In this document: positions 38,407 to 46,843 of the stretch, piece by piece
Numbering within the stretch: position 1 is the stretch's first letter
How the letters are laid out: the number at the start of each line of letters is the position of its first letter
Program-made: the position numbers and the translations under genes
Source: Streptococcus plurextorum DSM 22810
Lineage (GTDB): Bacteria; Bacillota; Bacilli; Lactobacillales; Streptococcaceae
DNA length: 64,000 nt
Assembly: GCF_000423745.1 (NCBI RefSeq)
Contig: NZ_AUIO01000002.1
Span: forward strand, 163,467-227,466
Reading direction: 5' to 3'
The notes under the pieces: model-generated
Told to the model about the DNA's origin: nothing
What the model saw: the letters and a program-made list of their open reading frames with translations, nothing else
The model's database searches: none

Positions 38407-38637
38407 GATGCTAAGTATCTCCGTTCACAAAAATAAGCCCTATTATTTTACCATTTTTTAGGTAAAATAGCAGAGCTAAACCTTTAACTTTGTTTGACCT
38501 TACGAGTCTTGATCAGCAAAAATATCAATTCAAAACACATTAACCTCTTGACAATTCCTAACGTTTCCTTTAAAATAACCGATAATACAATTAAATAACC
38601 GAATGATGTCATCAGAAGATTGCGACTGGTGATTGAC
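38407..38637. other. Intergenic region between pcrA and the glycine riboswitch
   Basis: About 230 bases, AT-rich. It carries the divergent promoter areas of pcrA (left) and the riboswitch transcript (right; TTGACA at about 38547-38552 and TAAAAT at 38571-38576, 18-base spacing). No open reading frame of note. Confidence 0.5.
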
Positions 38638-38808
38638 GGACTTCTGGAGAGATCACATTAGTGACGCCGAAGGGGCAAGGCAGTAGAAACTGCTGAAACT
38701 CTCAGGCAAAAGGACAGAAGATTTAAAAAATCAAAGACTGCTTTTTGTTAAAAGTCGTGTTGGTTTTTAAATCAAATCCCCAGAGATAGCCGTCACTATC
38801 TCTTTTTT
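38638..38808 (+). promoter_or_regulatory. Glycine riboswitch with downstream terminator
   Basis: The aptamer contains the conserved blocks CTGGAGAGA (38644-38652), CGCCGAAGGGGCAAG and AAACTCTCAGGCAAAAGGACAGA (adjacent parts up to 38719) of gcvT-type glycine riboswitches. Only one aptamer is clear. The terminator AGAGATAG-CCGTCA-CTATCTCTTTTTT lies at 38782-38808, 24 bases before the symporter start. Control of a glycine/alanine symporter is a known context for single aptamers. Confidence 0.92.
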
Positions 38809-38832
38809 GACGTCTCGGAGTTAGGAGTTATG

Positions 38833-40176
38833 ATGTTAGATATTTTTACGGCTATTAGTGACTTGGTTTGGGGACCTCCTTTGTTGATTTTACTAATGGG
38901 AACAGGGATTTTTCTGACGATTCGTCTGGGCTTGCTGCAAGTTATTCGCCTGCCAAAAGCTTTCAAACTCATTTTTACAGAGGATAAGGGAGAGGGAGAC
39001 ATTTCTAGTTTTGCAGCTCTTGCCACTGCACTGGCTGCAACTGTTGGGACGGGAAATATTGTTGGGGTGGCAACTGCTATTAAAACCGGAGGACCTGGCG
39101 CTCTTTTTTGGATGTGGATTGCTGCATTTTTCGGTATGGCAACAAAGTATGCCGAAGGGCTCTTGGCCATTAAATTTCGTACCAAAGATGACAAAGGCAA
39201 TGTCTCTGGAGGACCCATGTATTACATTACCAATGGTTTTACAGGACGCTGGCAGGCTCTTGCTAAACCACTAGCTGTTTTCTTTGCTTTTGCTGGTGTC
39301 TTGGTCGCATGGCTTGGAATCGGTACGTTTTCACAGGTCAACTCCATCACTGCCTCACTAAAATCAAGCTTTAACTGGTCTCCAGAAGTGGTCAGCATCA
39401 CTTTAGCAATGATTACAGCCATTATTATCTTTGGGGGGATTCAATCCATCTCAAAAGTATCTGAAAAATTAGTTCCTTTCATGGCCGGCTTGTATATCAT
39501 CGCTACTCTGATTGTTATCTTTAGCCATTATCAAGCCATAGTGCCAAGCCTTATCACTGTTTTGCGCTCTGCTTTTACAGGACAGGCAGCGACTGGAGGT
39601 TTTTTTGGAGCGACTGTTATGATGGCTATGCAACGTGGCATCGCTCGTGGCGTCTTCTCAAATGAATCTGGTCTTGGATCGGCACCTATCGCTGCTGCGG
39701 CTGCTAAAACAGATGAACCTGTCGAACAAGGCTTAATTTCAATGACTGGTACTTTTATTGATACGATTGTCATCTGTAGTTTGACAGGACTGGCGATTCT
39801 AGTGAGCGGAGAGTGGACTGGACCACTTGAAGGAGCTCCAATGACACAGGTTGCCTTTGCCTCTGTTTTTGGCAGTATCGGAAGTTTAACCTTAACCCTG
39901 TCTCTTTGTCTTTTTGCTTTTACCACAATTCTTGGCTGGTCTTATTACGGGGAGCGTTGCTTTGAATTTCTGACTCAGACAACCAAATACATCCCATTTT
40001 ATCGCCTTGTCTTCGTGCTTATGGTCGCACTTGGTGGTTACCTTACGCTTGATGTGGTTTGGAAAATTGCTGATATCGTCAATGGACTCATGGCCATTCC
40101 AAATCTCATTGCCTTATTGGTTCTCACCCCGATTATCCTAGCGGAGACAAAATCATACTTTAGCCGTCATCGCTAA
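38833..40176 (+). CDS. Sodium:alanine/glycine symporter (AGCS family)
   Basis: A 447-residue transporter with about ten helices and AGCS motifs: LAATVGTGNIVGVATA, GGPGALFWMW, SGGPMYYI and GLGSAPIAAAAA. It imports alanine or glycine with sodium across the cell membrane. ATG 38833 is five bases after AGGAG; ATG 38830 is in the same frame but too close. The upstream glycine riboswitch points to glycine as a physiological substrate. Confidence 0.95.
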   Translation: MLDIFTAISDLVWGPPLLILLMGTGIFLTIRLGLLQVIRLPKAFKLIFTEDKGEGDISSFAALATALAATVGTGNIVGVATAIKTGGPGALFWMWIAAFFGMATKYAEGLLAIKFRTKDDKGNVSGGPMYYITNGFTGRWQALAKPLAVFFAFAGVLVAWLGIGTFSQVNSITASLKSSFNWSPEVVSITLAMITAIIIFGGIQSISKVSEKLVPFMAGLYIIATLIVIFSHYQAIVPSLITVLRSAFTGQAATGGFFGATVMMAMQRGIARGVFSNESGLGSAPIAAAAAKTDEPVEQGLISMTGTFIDTIVICSLTGLAILVSGEWTGPLEGAPMTQVAFASVFGSIGSLTLTLSLCLFAFTTILGWSYYGERCFEFLTQTTKYIPFYRLVFVLMVALGGYLTLDVVWKIADIVNGLMAIPNLIALLVLTPIILAETKSYFSRHR

Positions 40177-40190
40177 GCTACTTCAAGCTC

Positions 40191-40214
40191 TCATTTAGGA
40201 GAGCTTTTTTGAAG
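40191..40214 (+). terminator. Terminator of the AGCS symporter gene
   Basis: CTTCAAGCTCTC-ATTTAG-GAGAGCTTTTTTGAAG, 15 bases past the stop. Confidence 0.9.
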
Positions 40215-40263
40215 TCCTCGCCTGGCTATGATATAATAGTTAAATCCCGCATCTGGAGGCATT

Positions 40264-41457
40264 ATGACAAGTCACACTAATCAATTTCGTCTAGCTAAAC
40301 GTGGTCCGATTCTTTCTATCATGGCCTACCTACTCTTAAGTGGAGCCAAATTGAGTTTTGGTTACTGGTTAAATTCAAGCTCTCTTATCGCGGATGGCTT
40401 CAATAACCTCTCTGATATTGTGGGAAACGTTGCTCTGCTCATTGGACTCCACCTTGCCAGCCAACCAGCTGATGAAGACCACAAGTTCGGCCATTGGAAA
40501 ATTGAAGATTTATCCAGTCTCATCACCTCCTTCATCATGTTTACGGTGGGGATTCAGGTGCTTATTCAAACCATTGAAAAGATTTTATCTAAAAGTAGCT
40601 CTGCTATTGACCTTGAAGGGGCTATCGTAGGGCTAATCTCCGCTCTTGTCATGTCAGGAGTCTATCTCTATAATAAAAACCTGTCAAAAAAGGTCCAATC
40701 CTCTGCCTTGGCCGCCTCAGCTAAGGATAACCTATCCGATGCTGTGACATCTATCGGGACTTCTCTGGCAATCCTAGCAAGCTCCGTCAATTTATTATGG
40801 TTAGACAATTTATTTGCCCTGCTTATTACTTATTTTATTTTGAAAACGGCCTACGATATTTTTATGGCCGCCACTTTCAGTTTATCTGATGGTTTTGATG
40901 ACAAGCATTTAAAAGCCTATGAAGCTGCCATTTTGGAAATTCCAAAGATTTACGCCGTTAAATCTCAACGTGGTCGTACTTATGGCAGTAACATCTATTT
41001 AGATATTGTATTAGAGATGAATCCGGACCTCTCGGTTTACGAGAGTCATGAAATTACTGAAAAAGTGGAACAACTGCTTCGCCATCGTTTCGAGGTTTAT
41101 GACATTGATATTCATGTGGAGCCTGCTCCCATTCCAGAGGATGAGATTTTTGAAAATGTCTACCACAAACTGTATAAAAACGAAAAAATCATTCTGTCAA
41201 AAATCCCTGATTACCAAGTCTTTCTAGCAGATGACTTTAAACTCATTGATCGCGACGGTTCCCTGCTCAATAAAGAACAAGTCATCGCAAGAGACAAGCA
41301 CTATCTCAGTCATTTTCAGTACTTTAAGATGACTTCTGTTAGTCAAAAAACCAAACTTATCACCTATCAGCTTGACGGTCACCACCATACGAGCATTTGG
41401 CGCCGCCATGAAAAATGGTATTTGATTTTCCATCAGATCACTAAAATAAACCAATAA
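40264..41457 (+). CDS. mntE: Cation diffusion facilitator, manganese exporter MntE-like
   Basis: A 397-residue protein with six N-terminal transmembrane helices and a cytoplasmic C-terminal domain. The length and motifs (SSSLIADGFNNLSDIVGN, HKFGHWKIEDLSSL) match pneumococcal MntE, where Asn-Asp rather than His-Asp in the metal site goes with Mn(II) selectivity; AKDNLSDAVTS supplies the second half site. It expels excess manganese. It starts at ATG 40264 after CTGGAGG. The gene is single, closed by a terminator shared with the convergent sugar island. Confidence 0.9.
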   Translation: MTSHTNQFRLAKRGPILSIMAYLLLSGAKLSFGYWLNSSSLIADGFNNLSDIVGNVALLIGLHLASQPADEDHKFGHWKIEDLSSLITSFIMFTVGIQVLIQTIEKILSKSSSAIDLEGAIVGLISALVMSGVYLYNKNLSKKVQSSALAASAKDNLSDAVTSIGTSLAILASSVNLLWLDNLFALLITYFILKTAYDIFMAATFSLSDGFDDKHLKAYEAAILEIPKIYAVKSQRGRTYGSNIYLDIVLEMNPDLSVYESHEITEKVEQLLRHRFEVYDIDIHVEPAPIPEDEIFENVYHKLYKNEKIILSKIPDYQVFLADDFKLIDRDGSLLNKEQVIARDKHYLSHFQYFKMTSVSQKTKLITYQLDGHHHTSIWRRHEKWYLIFHQITKINQ

Positions 41458-41484
41458 GGCTAGGACTTTTGTCCTAGCCTTTAT
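41456..41484. terminator. Bidirectional terminator between mntE and galM-like gene
   Basis: AAGGCTAGGAC-TTTT-GTCCTAGCCTT with flanking A and T tracts. Confidence 0.9.
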
Positions 41485-41525
41485 AGCATCAATTTAGCAG
41501 ATAAAAGTTTTCAAGCCCTCTACTT

Positions 41526-42506
41526 TCAATAGTCGAAAGTATACTTTGTCCAAGATTCAACTTCTTCTTGTGCCTCAATGATGTGACTTTGCTCTATAGA
41601 GGCAAGGCATTCCAGACTAAAGACACCTTGTTTGATCGCTAATGCGGGGTTGTTATGGTTGTAAGTGTAGATGATGAGACCATCCTGATTTGTGGCAACC
41701 GAAAGACCTATTTTGCCATCTGGACTAGTAATACTAGCCGCCTGATGAGGATGATCTAAAATCCAGCAATTGTCAAAACCTCCTAGCAATGCTAGCTGTT
41801 CATCTTTTTCTTGCAAGGCTTGACCTATTCTTTTGGTTCGATTAAAATCATAAGGGCTATCAGCCACCTGACGAATGCCTACTCCTTTTCCGTTTTCATC
41901 ATAGACCACAACTCGACTAGCCGAGATTTGAAACTGATGGTCTTTAATGGATTCAAAAAAATGTCCTGTTAAGTTAAAAAAGACATGGTTGGTAGGGTTA
42001 AAAAGGGTCTTTTTGGGACTGACTCCCTTATAGCGCACTTCTAGACAATTATCCTCAGTCAAGGTATAGGTTGCTGTCAAATGAATAGGACCAGGAAAGC
42101 CATTATAACCATCTTCTAGGGTCAACCTAAACACCAGTTGGTTGTTCTCAGGAAAAATATCACATGCCCAAATCTGCATACTGGCTGATTGTGGCCCCGA
42201 ATGCAATGAAAAACCTGGACCATTTTCCGCCAGATTTAAGACCTTACCATCAATAGCAACCTGATGGCTAAAAAGCCTACCTGCTACTGGTGCCACTGTT
42301 GCACCAATGTAAGGTGTTGTTTGATAATCCTCTGCCGAATGGCGTGTTAGACAAATATTTCTAAGGCTTCCATCTTCCTCGACAGGTAACAAAATTTGAA
42401 CGATTCGGGCACCAAAATCTGTCAAGACAACCTGCATGCCCCTAGCATTTTTCAGGCGATAAGTTTTGGAAGATAAACCAAAATCTTCTGTTTCAATACG
42501 ATACAT
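41526..42506 (-). CDS. Aldose 1-epimerase (mutarotase) family protein
   Basis: A 326-residue galactose-mutarotase-fold protein with the catalytic His in NPTNHVFFNLTGH, Asp in GGFDNCWILD and the Glu region SLECLASIEQ. It interconverts alpha and beta anomers of a sugar. It is the last gene of the sugar island's minus-strand run, 13 bases after nagA-like. The specific sugar is probably the one fed to the downstream isomerases; sulfoquinovose pathways also contain mutarotases of this superfamily, which is suggestive but not proof. Confidence 0.88.
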   Translation of the reverse strand: MYRIETEDFGLSSKTYRLKNARGMQVVLTDFGARIVQILLPVEEDGSLRNICLTRHSAEDYQTTPYIGATVAPVAGRLFSHQVAIDGKVLNLAENGPGFSLHSGPQSASMQIWACDIFPENNQLVFRLTLEDGYNGFPGPIHLTATYTLTEDNCLEVRYKGVSPKKTLFNPTNHVFFNLTGHFFESIKDHQFQISASRVVVYDENGKGVGIRQVADSPYDFNRTKRIGQALQEKDEQLALLGGFDNCWILDHPHQAASITSPDGKIGLSVATNQDGLIIYTYNHNNPALAIKQGVFSLECLASIEQSHIIEAQEEVESWTKYTFDY

Positions 42507-42518
42507 AAAGCTTCCACC

Positions 42519-43676
42519 TTACTGATCAATCGAATAAACGACCCGGCCTCCCATCAAGGTCTTTTGCACCTCAAGTTCTGGGTTTAGAAATACCATATCT
42601 GCTGCTTTGCCATAATCAATAGAACCGACGCGGTCAAAAACACCGAGCATTCTGGCTGGGTTTTCCGTTAAAAGTGGCAGGACTTTTTCAAGCGACTCAC
42701 CCGTATAGTGACAAATATTGCGTAAGGCTTGAATGGTTGTTAAGGTACTTCCAGCACGCACTTTTTCTGTTGCTAACTGGGCATCCCCATCAATGACTAC
42801 GATATCATTGACACCGAGTTTGTAATTGCCATCTGGCAAGCCGGCAGCCATGATGGAGTCCGTAATGGCAATCACCTTGTCCCACCCTTTAGCTGCTAAT
42901 AGCATGCGGACAGTTCCTGGATGAAGGTGTCTACCGTCACAAATAGCTTCGCAGTAAACAGCATCCTTTTCGAGGACTGCTCCCATAATCGCTGGTTCAT
43001 GCTGATGGAAAAGCCGCATGGCATTGAAGGTATGGGTACAAGTCTCAGCTCCCTTCTCAATGGCCTGGCAAGCAATGTCATAGCTGGCAGCTGAATGCCC
43101 AATGGAAACTTTTATTCCTAAGCTCCGTATCCATGGAATGGCTTCTAGAACGCCAGGCACTTCGGGTGCTAAAGTAATATAGTGGACAGCCCCCCTAGCC
43201 CGCCTTTGCAACTCTTCTAGCATCTTGGCATCAAAATCCACTAGCAAATGCGCTGGCATAGAGCCTCTGTATTCATGTGATAGGAATGGCCCTTCCAGAT
43301 GAATCCCCCGGATAAGCTGAGTAGAAGTATCACTATAACTATTATAAGCATCGATACAAGCCTCAATCTGGGAACGTTCATCTGTCACCAATGACATGTG
43401 GGCATAGGTTGTTCCTTGGCTAGCAAAAAAGTGGCTAACCTTGTCCAAATCTTCTGGACTGGCATGGTTAAAGTCTACATGGTAACCACCATGCGTATGA
43501 ATGTCAAAGAAACCTGGGACAATCAACTGACCTTCTGCATCAATAACTTCTGCCAAATCATCTTCTATCCCTTTTCCAAATAATCTAAAAACACCATCTT
43601 CAATCACAATATCTACGGTTTCAAAGTGGCCATGTCGATAGACCTGACCATTTTTTATCACTTGTCTCGTCATCAC
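42519..43676 (-). CDS. nagA: NagA-like N-acetylhexosamine deacetylase, variant phosphate site
   Basis: A 385-residue amidohydrolase-fold enzyme with metal and catalytic residues in place: DIHTHGG (58-64), HLEGP with Glu128, GHSAAS (His194), THTFNAM (His215), DGRH (248-250) and Asp273 in AITDS. In classical NagA the sequence after FNAM ends in R-E-P-G and the Arg contacts the 6-phosphate of the neighbouring subunit's substrate. Here it is HQHEPAI, Arg replaced by His226. So a deacetylase is likely, but the substrate may lack a 6-phosphate. It is followed by the mutarotase and preceded by the nagB-like gene by 10 bases. A strain's normal nagA would be elsewhere. Confidence 0.85.
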   Translation of the reverse strand: MMTRQVIKNGQVYRHGHFETVDIVIEDGVFRLFGKGIEDDLAEVIDAEGQLIVPGFFDIHTHGGYHVDFNHASPEDLDKVSHFFASQGTTYAHMSLVTDERSQIEACIDAYNSYSDTSTQLIRGIHLEGPFLSHEYRGSMPAHLLVDFDAKMLEELQRRARGAVHYITLAPEVPGVLEAIPWIRSLGIKVSIGHSAASYDIACQAIEKGAETCTHTFNAMRLFHQHEPAIMGAVLEKDAVYCEAICDGRHLHPGTVRMLLAAKGWDKVIAITDSIMAAGLPDGNYKLGVNDIVVIDGDAQLATEKVRAGSTLTTIQALRNICHYTGESLEKVLPLLTENPARMLGVFDRVGSIDYGKAADMVFLNPELEVQKTLMGGRVVYSIDQ

Positions 43677-43686
43677 CTACTCCTCT

Positions 43687-44496
43687 CTAGTTTGCTAAAT
43701 CTTTATTCAGGTAAATCTCAATATCAGGGTGAGACTGTAACAGGGTTACTGGAAATTCAGGACTTGGCTGAGCACAAACCGCTCTTCGAATCACTGCGTA
43801 ATGCCAGTCACGAAACACACCTAGCCGAATTTTTTTAGCCTTCATTATCTCACGCATCCCAATGCTAACACAATCCCTTGGCATATCTTCAATAGCACCT
43901 CTTAAATCCCCGACACTATTGATGGCTCGTGTCTCAGGAGCAATAGGTAACACCCTAGTCGGTAAATCCATAAAGGCTTGATGGCTTAAGTTAGGCTCTG
44001 GTTCATTAAAAGCCACGTGACCATTGATTCCGATCCCTCCTAAACACAGATCAACCTTCCCAAGTTGCGAAATCGTACGTTCCACAAGACTAAGGTCAAG
44101 CGGATCAGGAAAAAGACGCTGACTCTCTGGCATCACCAAGTCTTTGTCAATCTGGCTATAGACTGTCCTTTTCATAAAACCACGGAAACTAAGCGGATGG
44201 TCTTCTAGAACCCATTCTTTATCTGCTGTTAGGTACTCATCCATATTGATAAACCAAACAGAGTGTAAAGAAAGTTTCTTCGTATTGACCATATCAACAA
44301 AATAAGGGTAATGACCAATTGGCCCAACAGGACAAATGATAACCGTGGGTTGATTGTTAGCATTATTTGCCTCGATGGTGGCTACCATCTCTTGAGCCAA
44401 TGCTTTAAAAATCTGGTCATTATCACTAGCGATAATCAAAGGAATGCGACTATGGCTGATGAGTTCTTGGTTTTTGTATTGATAATAAGGCTTCAT
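43687..44496 (-). CDS. nagB: NagB-like glucosamine-6-phosphate deaminase/isomerase homologue, altered phosphate site
   Basis: A 269-residue protein of the NagB/RpiA/SOL fold with catalytic Asp86-Glu87 in INMDEYLT, HPLSF, and GGIGINGHVAFNEP with His160. The phosphate-binding turn of NagB (TGST/GGTP) reads PVGPI (56-60) and the region of the phosphate-binding Lys (GSQKA in E. coli) reads FRDWHYAV (228-235). So the ring-opening and deamination chemistry looks intact while the phosphate grip is lost. Likely reaction: deamination and aldose-ketose isomerisation of a hexosamine bearing another 6-substituent. It is downstream of the two-component system and directly upstream of nagA-like. Confidence 0.8.
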   Translation of the reverse strand: MKPYYQYKNQELISHSRIPLIIASDNDQIFKALAQEMVATIEANNANNQPTVIICPVGPIGHYPYFVDMVNTKKLSLHSVWFINMDEYLTADKEWVLEDHPLSFRGFMKRTVYSQIDKDLVMPESQRLFPDPLDLSLVERTISQLGKVDLCLGGIGINGHVAFNEPEPNLSHQAFMDLPTRVLPIAPETRAINSVGDLRGAIEDMPRDCVSIGMREIMKAKKIRLGVFRDWHYAVIRRAVCAQPSPEFPVTLLQSHPDIEIYLNKDLAN

Positions 44497-44521
44497 GGTG
44501 TCTCCATTCTGTATGTCATCA

Positions 44522-45187
44522 TTAAAAAAGGTGTTCTAAATTCAAATCGCGAATGGTCTGGACCACTTCCTTACTGCGACGAACACCGAATTTTTTCAGG
44601 ATAGAGGTCATTTGAGTTTTAATTGTAACGGGTTCTACATAGCGTAGGCGAGCCATTTCAGAAATCTTACAGTCCTCTAAAAGGAGTTTGATAATTTCCC
44701 GTTCAGAAGCCGTCAATCGCGATAGGTTTGTGATAAAAAAGAGTAAACTTTTTTCGGACTTCTGTAGGCGTTTATATTCTTGAATGAGGACTTCTTGTGC
44801 AACACCTTCCATCAAAGGATGCCCTTCTACTACTGCCTCCATATGTTGAAAAATCTTCTCGTAGTCAACACCTTTGACAATGTAATCAACAGCTGGCGTA
44901 GCCATGGCTGTCAGTATGGTCTTTCGACTTTCATGAGCCGTTAAGTAAATGACTTGCGTCTTAAGACCTAAGTCCCCTATGGCTTCTGTTGCTAAAATTC
45001 CCGCATTCATGGATTCCATTTCAATATCCATAAGAACTAAATCTGGTGGATTGTGCTTAACAAGATCAATAATCCCCTCGCCTGTCTTAGCTCTACCCGT
45101 CACTTGAAACGAGGGATGCTGATCGATTGCCTCTGCCAAATCTTCTAAGATGAAAGGCATATCTTCAGCAATCATGACATCAATCAT
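44522..45187 (-). CDS. Response regulator, NarL/LuxR type
   Basis: A 221-residue regulator. Receiver domain with acidic pocket IAEDMP and phospho-acceptor in DLVLMDIEMES, Thr in YLTAHES and Lys in YIVKGVD. C-terminal HTH (LTASEREIIKLLLEDCKISE, PVTIKTQMTSILKKFGV) with LuxR-like spacing. The start overlaps the kinase stop by eight bases. It presumably controls parts of the sugar island; operators cannot be told from one copy. Confidence 0.92.
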   Translation of the reverse strand: MIDVMIAEDMPFILEDLAEAIDQHPSFQVTGRAKTGEGIIDLVKHNPPDLVLMDIEMESMNAGILATEAIGDLGLKTQVIYLTAHESRKTILTAMATPAVDYIVKGVDYEKIFQHMEAVVEGHPLMEGVAQEVLIQEYKRLQKSEKSLLFFITNLSRLTASEREIIKLLLEDCKISEMARLRYVEPVTIKTQMTSILKKFGVRRSKEVVQTIRDLNLEHLF

Positions 45188-46688
45188 TGGTCTTTCCTCC
45201 TACTTGATATTTTGGAAGATAAAGGGTAAAAGTCGTTCCCACCCCAAGCTTACTGTCACAATAAATACCTCCAAAATGGTCCTTTAAAATGCCACGAACA
45301 AAGTAGAGGCCCATCCCCCAGTTTGTTGACGAGTTTTTTTGTGAGTAAAAGGGTTCAAAAATTTTAGAATAATGTCGCTTACTGACACCACAGCCGTTGT
45401 CCTTGACTTCAATGACCGTAAAAGCACGCACATTTCGTAAGTTCAGCATAATATTCCCTGACTGATTGTCCCCCTTTTGCAAAATAGCTTCGTGTGCATT
45501 GGCGAGTAGATTGGCAATTGCTTCGCTTAACAACGCTTGGTCTGCCAAAATATAGGTATCAACCAGACAACTTAATTGAACCTCTCGACTGGGATACTGC
45601 TGATGAAAAAGCGTAATAGCTTGTTCTAAGACTAGATTAGCCTTTACAGGCACCAGATAGGAAGTATTGACACGTAAGGATTTGTAAAAGCGGTTGATTT
45701 TATCAAGACTTTCAGACACATCCTGCTCTAGGGCTGTGATGTATTTGTCTATCTCTTTTTCTGAAGCCCCCTCCTGCCAGGCTTTTTTTAATCTCCTTGT
45801 TAGGATTTGGTGTGATAGGAGTTGATTTTTCATCCCATGAATAAACATCGAAGTCGCTGGTGCAATCAACTGGGCTTTTTTTCGAATAGCAACTTCCTGA
45901 CGGGTCACTTGGATGGCACCTTGGATGTAACGAACAAGACCAATAGCACCTAATACTGTCACGATAATCGTGGCAAAGACTAAAAGGTAATATAGACGGA
46001 TTGGCAATAAAGCCCGTAAATAGAAAACACCTTGCTGCCAAACATAATTGGACAAATAAAAATAATAAATTTGCCCCGGCTCCTGAACAAAATAGAGCAA
46101 GTATAGCCCTGTTACTGATGTCACCAAAAGCGAAAACAGGAAGAATTGCCTTTTAAAGATGATAAGCTCTATGGCAACCAGCTCCTTATAAATAATCCCC
46201 AAAGCTAAAACCACCATGCCTATCAAGGTCACATTTACCAACCTTATGACAACATCCATAATCCTTGGGACCGTGATTAAATAAGTGTAGATGGGGGGGC
46301 TTGATAGCATTAGGAGGCTTAGATTGATCAGGCTAATCCATTTAAAGATAGGCATTAAGCTCCTAGCCTTTTGAGAAAGCGAATAAGAAACGGCAACTTT
46401 AAGCAAGAAATAAGGGAAAAAGCACCTCCCTATAGCCAAAAGAAAACCCAGTTGGTAAAGGCTTAACGGCAAATAGCGCAAGCTATCTCTCATGCCTTTG
46501 TTCAGAAAGAAAAAGGCGATAAAATCATCTTCAATGCCACCTTTTTTAGCAATATAGATGACCACTGCTCCAATGGTTAACACCACACTAAGAAGCAAAC
46601 AAGAGATGGCGACTGCCTCCCTTGACCGATAAAAGAAAGGCAAGATGGCTGATACTATCACAAAAAAGAGCAATAGAAAAATAAGCAT
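45180..46688 (-). CDS. Membrane sensor histidine kinase
   Basis: A 502-residue kinase. Seven or eight hydrophobic segments fill residues 1-265, with no large extracellular domain, so the signal is probably sensed in or near the membrane. The kinase core has the phospho-His in MFIHGMKNQLLSHQ, N-box ANLLANAHEAI, G1 VKDNGCGVSK and G2 GMGLYFVRGILKD. It pairs with the overlapping NarL-type regulator. A hairpin in the gap after the binding-protein gene (46761-46796) may lower expression relative to it. Confidence 0.92.
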   Translation of the reverse strand: MLIFLLLFFVIVSAILPFFYRSREAVAISCLLLSVVLTIGAVVIYIAKKGGIEDDFIAFFFLNKGMRDSLRYLPLSLYQLGFLLAIGRCFFPYFLLKVAVSYSLSQKARSLMPIFKWISLINLSLLMLSSPPIYTYLITVPRIMDVVIRLVNVTLIGMVVLALGIIYKELVAIELIIFKRQFFLFSLLVTSVTGLYLLYFVQEPGQIYYFYLSNYVWQQGVFYLRALLPIRLYYLLVFATIIVTVLGAIGLVRYIQGAIQVTRQEVAIRKKAQLIAPATSMFIHGMKNQLLSHQILTRRLKKAWQEGASEKEIDKYITALEQDVSESLDKINRFYKSLRVNTSYLVPVKANLVLEQAITLFHQQYPSREVQLSCLVDTYILADQALLSEAIANLLANAHEAILQKGDNQSGNIMLNLRNVRAFTVIEVKDNGCGVSKRHYSKIFEPFYSQKNSSTNWGMGLYFVRGILKDHFGGIYCDSKLGVGTTFTLYLPKYQVGGKTND

Positions 46689-46760
46689 ACCTTCTCCTTT
46701 CTGACAATGTGTTCACCTTGCCCTGAAACAGAGCCTCACAACCTTTTCTAAAGCGAAAGA

Positions 46761-46796
46761 GAGTAGCGCAGGAGAAAGCTCCCCTGCAGACTACTC
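46761..46796 (-). repeat. Hairpin between binding-protein gene and kinase gene
   Basis: Arms GAGTAG / CTACTC with inner GCAGGGGAG / CTCCTGC. No strong U-run follows, so it may be a processing or partial termination site that sets the ratio of binding protein to two-component system. Confidence 0.5.
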
Positions 46797-46843
46797 TATT
46801 GATAGGACCACTCATTTCTCAAAGCAAAGCCAATCTTGAGCTA

